Source: Herpetosiphon sp042688385 (GTDB lineage: Bacteria; Chloroflexota; Chloroflexia; Chloroflexales; Herpetosiphonaceae). Taken from it: a stretch of DNA of 64,000 bases. A model generated the notes under the pieces. That model was given only the letters and a program-made list of their open reading frames with translations, searched no databases and was not told where the DNA came from. Both the position numbers and the translations under genes were made by a program. Shown here piece after piece: positions 61,506 through 64,000 of this stretch. Within the stretch, counting starts at the first letter, position 1. Each line of letters begins with the position of its first letter. Location: NCBI RefSeq assembly GCF_042688385.1, contig NZ_JBHUPY010000017.1, positions 172,116 to 236,115 on the forward strand, read 5' to 3'.

Positions 61506-62452
61506 TAGGCAACTCCAATAAAGTTAAAGGCTCGTTGCAGATATTCCAAGCTGTTGCTGGGGTAAGCGTGGCGGAGGCCGGGGATAATTTCCAACTCACA
61601 GGGAATCCCATTGTCATTCAATAATCTGACCATGCGTTTGATTTGGTCGTGGGGAATTGTGCGATCGTGTTCGCCAACGAAGATATAGCCGCGCAGATTG
61701 CGGCCTTTGGCCTCGCGAATTTCGGGCAACCATTCCTCGGGATCGTCGATGGTGGGGCCGCCTGGGCCAAGCAAGACAAACCCACGCGCTTCAATTGGCC
61801 CAATCAAGGCCAAGCGCAAGGCCGTTTCGCCGCCCATCGAAAAGCCCGCCAAAATAATACGTTCTGGGTCAACTTGGTATTCATTCGAAACATCGGCAAA
61901 TTGCTGCACTAACTGGCGCAAAGCTGCTGCTTGATTGTTCCAAACATAGCCATCAGATGATTCTGCTTGGGCCGATTGGGGCGCGGCCAAAATCCAATCA
62001 ATATCGATCAGACTGTTCCAGCCATACAGGGTGTGCATGCTATTATCGCCGTTGCCGTGCAAGGCAAAAAACAGCGGATACGGCCCTAGCTCATCTGGCC
62101 CCAAAATATACATCTTGGGATCTTTGACTGCTTCCATTTGGCGTTGAAAACAAACTGCTGCCAAGCGCTCGAACTCAGGGTCGCCTTGAAGGCTGATCCA
62201 GGAGGGCGTTTGGCGAATTGTTTCTGCGCCATACCAAAAACCACGGGCAACCGCCTCGCTAAGAATCTGAATTGCATGTTCGGGCAAGCCGATGCGGGCT
62301 GCCATACACGAGCGCAGATAGGAAATCATCGATGCATGTTCGGGAAATTTCGCTCCCTCTGCATCAAGTAAATCGAGCGTTTCGCGATATTTCTGAGCCG
62401 TGTATAGCTCCGATACCGCTTCAAAGAGGTCGTCATATGTTTCGAAGCTCAT
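61505..62452 (-). CDS. Alpha/beta hydrolase with N-terminal helical repeat region
   Basis: Protein of 315 residues. Residues about 1-95 are helical and TPR-like ('YDDLFEAVSELYTAQKYRETLDLLDAEG'). The rest is an alpha/beta hydrolase of the phospholipase/carboxylesterase type with nucleophile elbow 'LAGFSMGGETAL', acid in 'FVGEHDRTI' and His in 'GLRHAYP'. The oxyanion loop is 'FALHGNGDN'. It is cytoplasmic. It comes first in a two-gene operon with the metallophosphoesterase. The TPR-hydrolase fusion is uncommon and suggests a partner protein. Confidence 0.85.
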   Translation of the reverse strand: MSFETYDDLFEAVSELYTAQKYRETLDLLDAEGAKFPEHASMISYLRSCMAARIGLPEHAIQILSEAVARGFWYGAETIRQTPSWISLQGDPEFERLAAVCFQRQMEAVKDPKMYILGPDELGPYPLFFALHGNGDNSMHTLYGWNSLIDIDWILAAPQSAQAESSDGYVWNNQAAALRQLVQQFADVSNEYQVDPERIILAGFSMGGETALRLALIGPIEARGFVLLGPGGPTIDDPEEWLPEIREAKGRNLRGYIFVGEHDRTIPHDQIKRMVRLLNDNGIPCELEIIPGLRHAYPSNSLEYLQRAFNFIGVA

Positions 62453-62632
62453 TAGCGTGGAACTCCTTTTGGCAAAAGTCGGGTGCAGGGAGCGATGCGC
62501 GTATTGTAGCGTTAATCGGGCGGCACGAAAACATGGATTTTTGTCCTATGCTGCGGGTATGACCTTCGTTGATTAACGCCGGTTGGCAAAAGCACGGTAC
62601 AATACTTGGTACGATTGTGCTGGAGGTTGATC

Positions 62633-63214
62633 ATGTTTTCACAGCGACTCAATAGCCCACCACCGGCGCTGATCGGGGTGATTATCGCACTGGTGCTGAT
62701 TTTTTTGGTTTCAACTCGTTCTTGTAACCCTGATAGCGAGCAAACGCTGCGTAGCCGCTTTGCAGAAGCCAACGCAACCCAAGTGGCAAGCCAAGATCTT
62801 GGGACACCGATTTTGCCCTTGCCTGCTCCAGTCCAAGAATGGAGTTCGACGGCGATTGCTCGTTTGCAAGGTGGCGAGGCGGTGGTGCCAATTACGCCTG
62901 TCGTAACCAACGATAAGCTCAAAGTCGATATTCAAACTCTCCAACAGGTGGGCGATGGCTTACAAATTAAAGGTGTCGTTACCAATATTAGCAAGCAAGA
63001 ATTGCGCGTGCCATTGTCGGCATTTCGCTTTACCGACCAATCGGGCACTGTTTTTGCTGCCCAAGGCGATGCAGCGGCCAATTTGCCACCGAACGCGAAT
63101 ACGACGCTTGATCTGACGCTACCGATCAAGAATCCGACTGCATTAACCATGGTTGTCGAAATTCCTGCCGAGGATATTCGGCTGGAAGTTAATTTACTCG
63201 CTCAACAACAATAA
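62633..63214 (+). CDS. Membrane-anchored DUF4352-like protein
   Basis: Protein of 193 residues with an N-terminal membrane anchor (about 12-28, followed by a Cys) and an extracellular beta-sandwich. 'GDGLQIKGVVTNISKQELRVPLSAFRF', then 'GTVFAAQGD' and 'LPPNANTTLDLTLPIKN' match the pattern of DUF4352/FxLYD-type immunoglobulin-like domains. Such domains usually stabilise or bind partners. GGAGG lies six bases before the ATG. The next gene follows after 15 bases. Confidence 0.7.
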   Translation: MFSQRLNSPPPALIGVIIALVLIFLVSTRSCNPDSEQTLRSRFAEANATQVASQDLGTPILPLPAPVQEWSSTAIARLQGGEAVVPITPVVTNDKLKVDIQTLQQVGDGLQIKGVVTNISKQELRVPLSAFRFTDQSGTVFAAQGDAAANLPPNANTTLDLTLPIKNPTALTMVVEIPAEDIRLEVNLLAQQQ

Positions 63215-63229
63215 GTTTAAGGAGTTTTC

Positions 63230-63811
63230 ATGGCCCGTCAAAAGGGACGTGGTGCGCGCGAACAGAATCGGGCTGATCGGCGCAACGAATATGCAACCTT
63301 GGTTGCTCCCCATTTCAAAGGCTTGGTTGTGCCCGAATCGCCAGCCGACCGCATTATTTTATTTGGTGATGAGCTGGTTGATTTGGCCTTGCAGCTTGCG
63401 CCCAAAATTCCCGATGGGCAGTTGGTGCTGATCACCAGCGAATATGATCGTTGGCAAGCTGCAAGCGAAGCCTTAGCGAAATTTGCCAATGCAACGGTGC
63501 TGCAAGAATTGGCCGAACTACGCGACCCCGATGGCTTTCCAACCGAGCCATGGTCATTGGCGGTGATGTTGGTGCCGTTTCAGCTGGGCGCAAAAACCGT
63601 GCTCGATTTGATGCGCGACTTGTTTAGCTGGCTGCGAGCTGGCTCGCCAATTTACCTTGGTGGCAGCCGCATGCACGAATGGCAAGTTACCAGCGAACGC
63701 TTTAGTGCGATGGCTGGCCCGTTGACCGTGCTCTACAACGGCGATCCGGTCAAGATTGCCAAGGGCATGGCGCGTGGTGGCAGCCTCATCAATCCTGAAA
63801 TAATCTTGTAG
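63230..63811 (+). CDS. Class I methyltransferase-like protein
   Basis: Protein of 193 residues beginning with a basic segment ('ARQKGRGAREQNRADRRN'), then alternating strands and helices: 'ADRIILFGDELVDLALQLAPKIPDGQLVLITSEYDRW'. This resembles a methyltransferase N-terminal half (RsmC/MTS-like), but the SAM-binding glycine-rich loop is missing, so it may be inactive or another Rossmann protein. AAGGAG lies six bases before the ATG. Co-transcribed with the preceding gene. Confidence 0.5.
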   Translation: MARQKGRGAREQNRADRRNEYATLVAPHFKGLVVPESPADRIILFGDELVDLALQLAPKIPDGQLVLITSEYDRWQAASEALAKFANATVLQELAELRDPDGFPTEPWSLAVMLVPFQLGAKTVLDLMRDLFSWLRAGSPIYLGGSRMHEWQVTSERFSAMAGPLTVLYNGDPVKIAKGMARGGSLINPEIIL

Positions 63812-63815
63812 TGTT

Positions 63816-63952
63816 CCCTCACCCCCCAGCCCCCTCTCCCACTGAACGCGGGCGAGGGGGAGCAGCCGTTTTTACCAACGTATTGCCGAAGAACCACGGT
63901 GTGAAGCCCCTCGCCCGCTGCGTGGGTTTAAGGGCGGACAGGTTGGGGAATG
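63816..63952. repeat. G/C-rich palindromic intergenic element, copy 6
   Basis: Begins ccctcaccccccagccc. The right end is eroded (ttggggaatggg instead of ttggggtgaggg). Confidence 0.7.
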
Positions 63953-64000
63953 GGTAGTAATTAAGTGTTAGGGGATAGCCGTCCCGAGCCGGCCACCCCG

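Overview
The window reads as chromosomal DNA of a Chloroflexota bacterium, most likely a Herpetosiphon-like gliding filament. This is an inference from gene content and style: about 50% GC, heavy TTG leucine use, dense 'ttggcc/ggcc' words, SpoVS beside RNase Y, an ArsA/Get3 protein with an alpha-crystallin tail, a PimA/PI-synthase-like pair, and a giant RHS protein. No database search was possible. Most genes have AGGAG-type ribosome sites, and several use GTG starts.

Layout. 0-9.8 kb: a TadC-like pilus gene and a DUF192 gene, then Ppx/GppA, an L,D-transpeptidase, and the translation/secretion operon ffh-rpsP-khpA-rimM (minus strand; rpsP carries an unusual C-terminal extension). DoxX, a DUF2227-type protein and two overlapping paralogous membrane proteins follow. 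9.9-15 kb: gyrA with a clear promoter and terminator, a winged-helix gene behind a structured leader, a PepSY-like secreted protein and a lipoprotein. 15-30 kb: hutH, fmt, a GNAT enzyme, a cytochrome c/PepSY membrane cluster, a degenerate M28-like membrane protein, a NeuD/sugar-transferase pair, SRPBCC and flavin-binding-like proteins, MurJ, YqaA, Get3d-like ArsA and two DinB paralogues. 30-46.5 kb: a GlgC pair (the second apparently inactive), an HSL-type esterase, tRNA-Arg(CCG), a PI-synthase/PimA-like pair in line with parB-parA, a large CBS/HEPN-like multidomain protein next to a fructokinase-LacI unit, a Ser/Thr kinase with an extracellular CAP domain, spoVS and rny.

46.5-60.6 kb is an accessory island, all on the minus strand. 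Its core is a 2315-residue secreted RHS protein ending in a deaminase-like toxin domain. It is followed by a leucine-rich-repeat protein, an orphan protein, two small paralogues (possible immunity proteins), an APH-fold kinase and another orphan. 60.8-64 kb returns to housekeeping-like genes.

Intergenic DNA is rich in repeats. There are at least seven copies of a G/C-rich palindromic element (~105-137 bp) with ccctcacc...ggtgaggg ends, two copies of a ~122-bp direct repeat, and TTCGTG-type short tandem words. The most novel-looking items are the CBS-HEPN-DUF7662/DUF4268-like fusion at 38.4-40.1 kb and the RHS-deaminase island.
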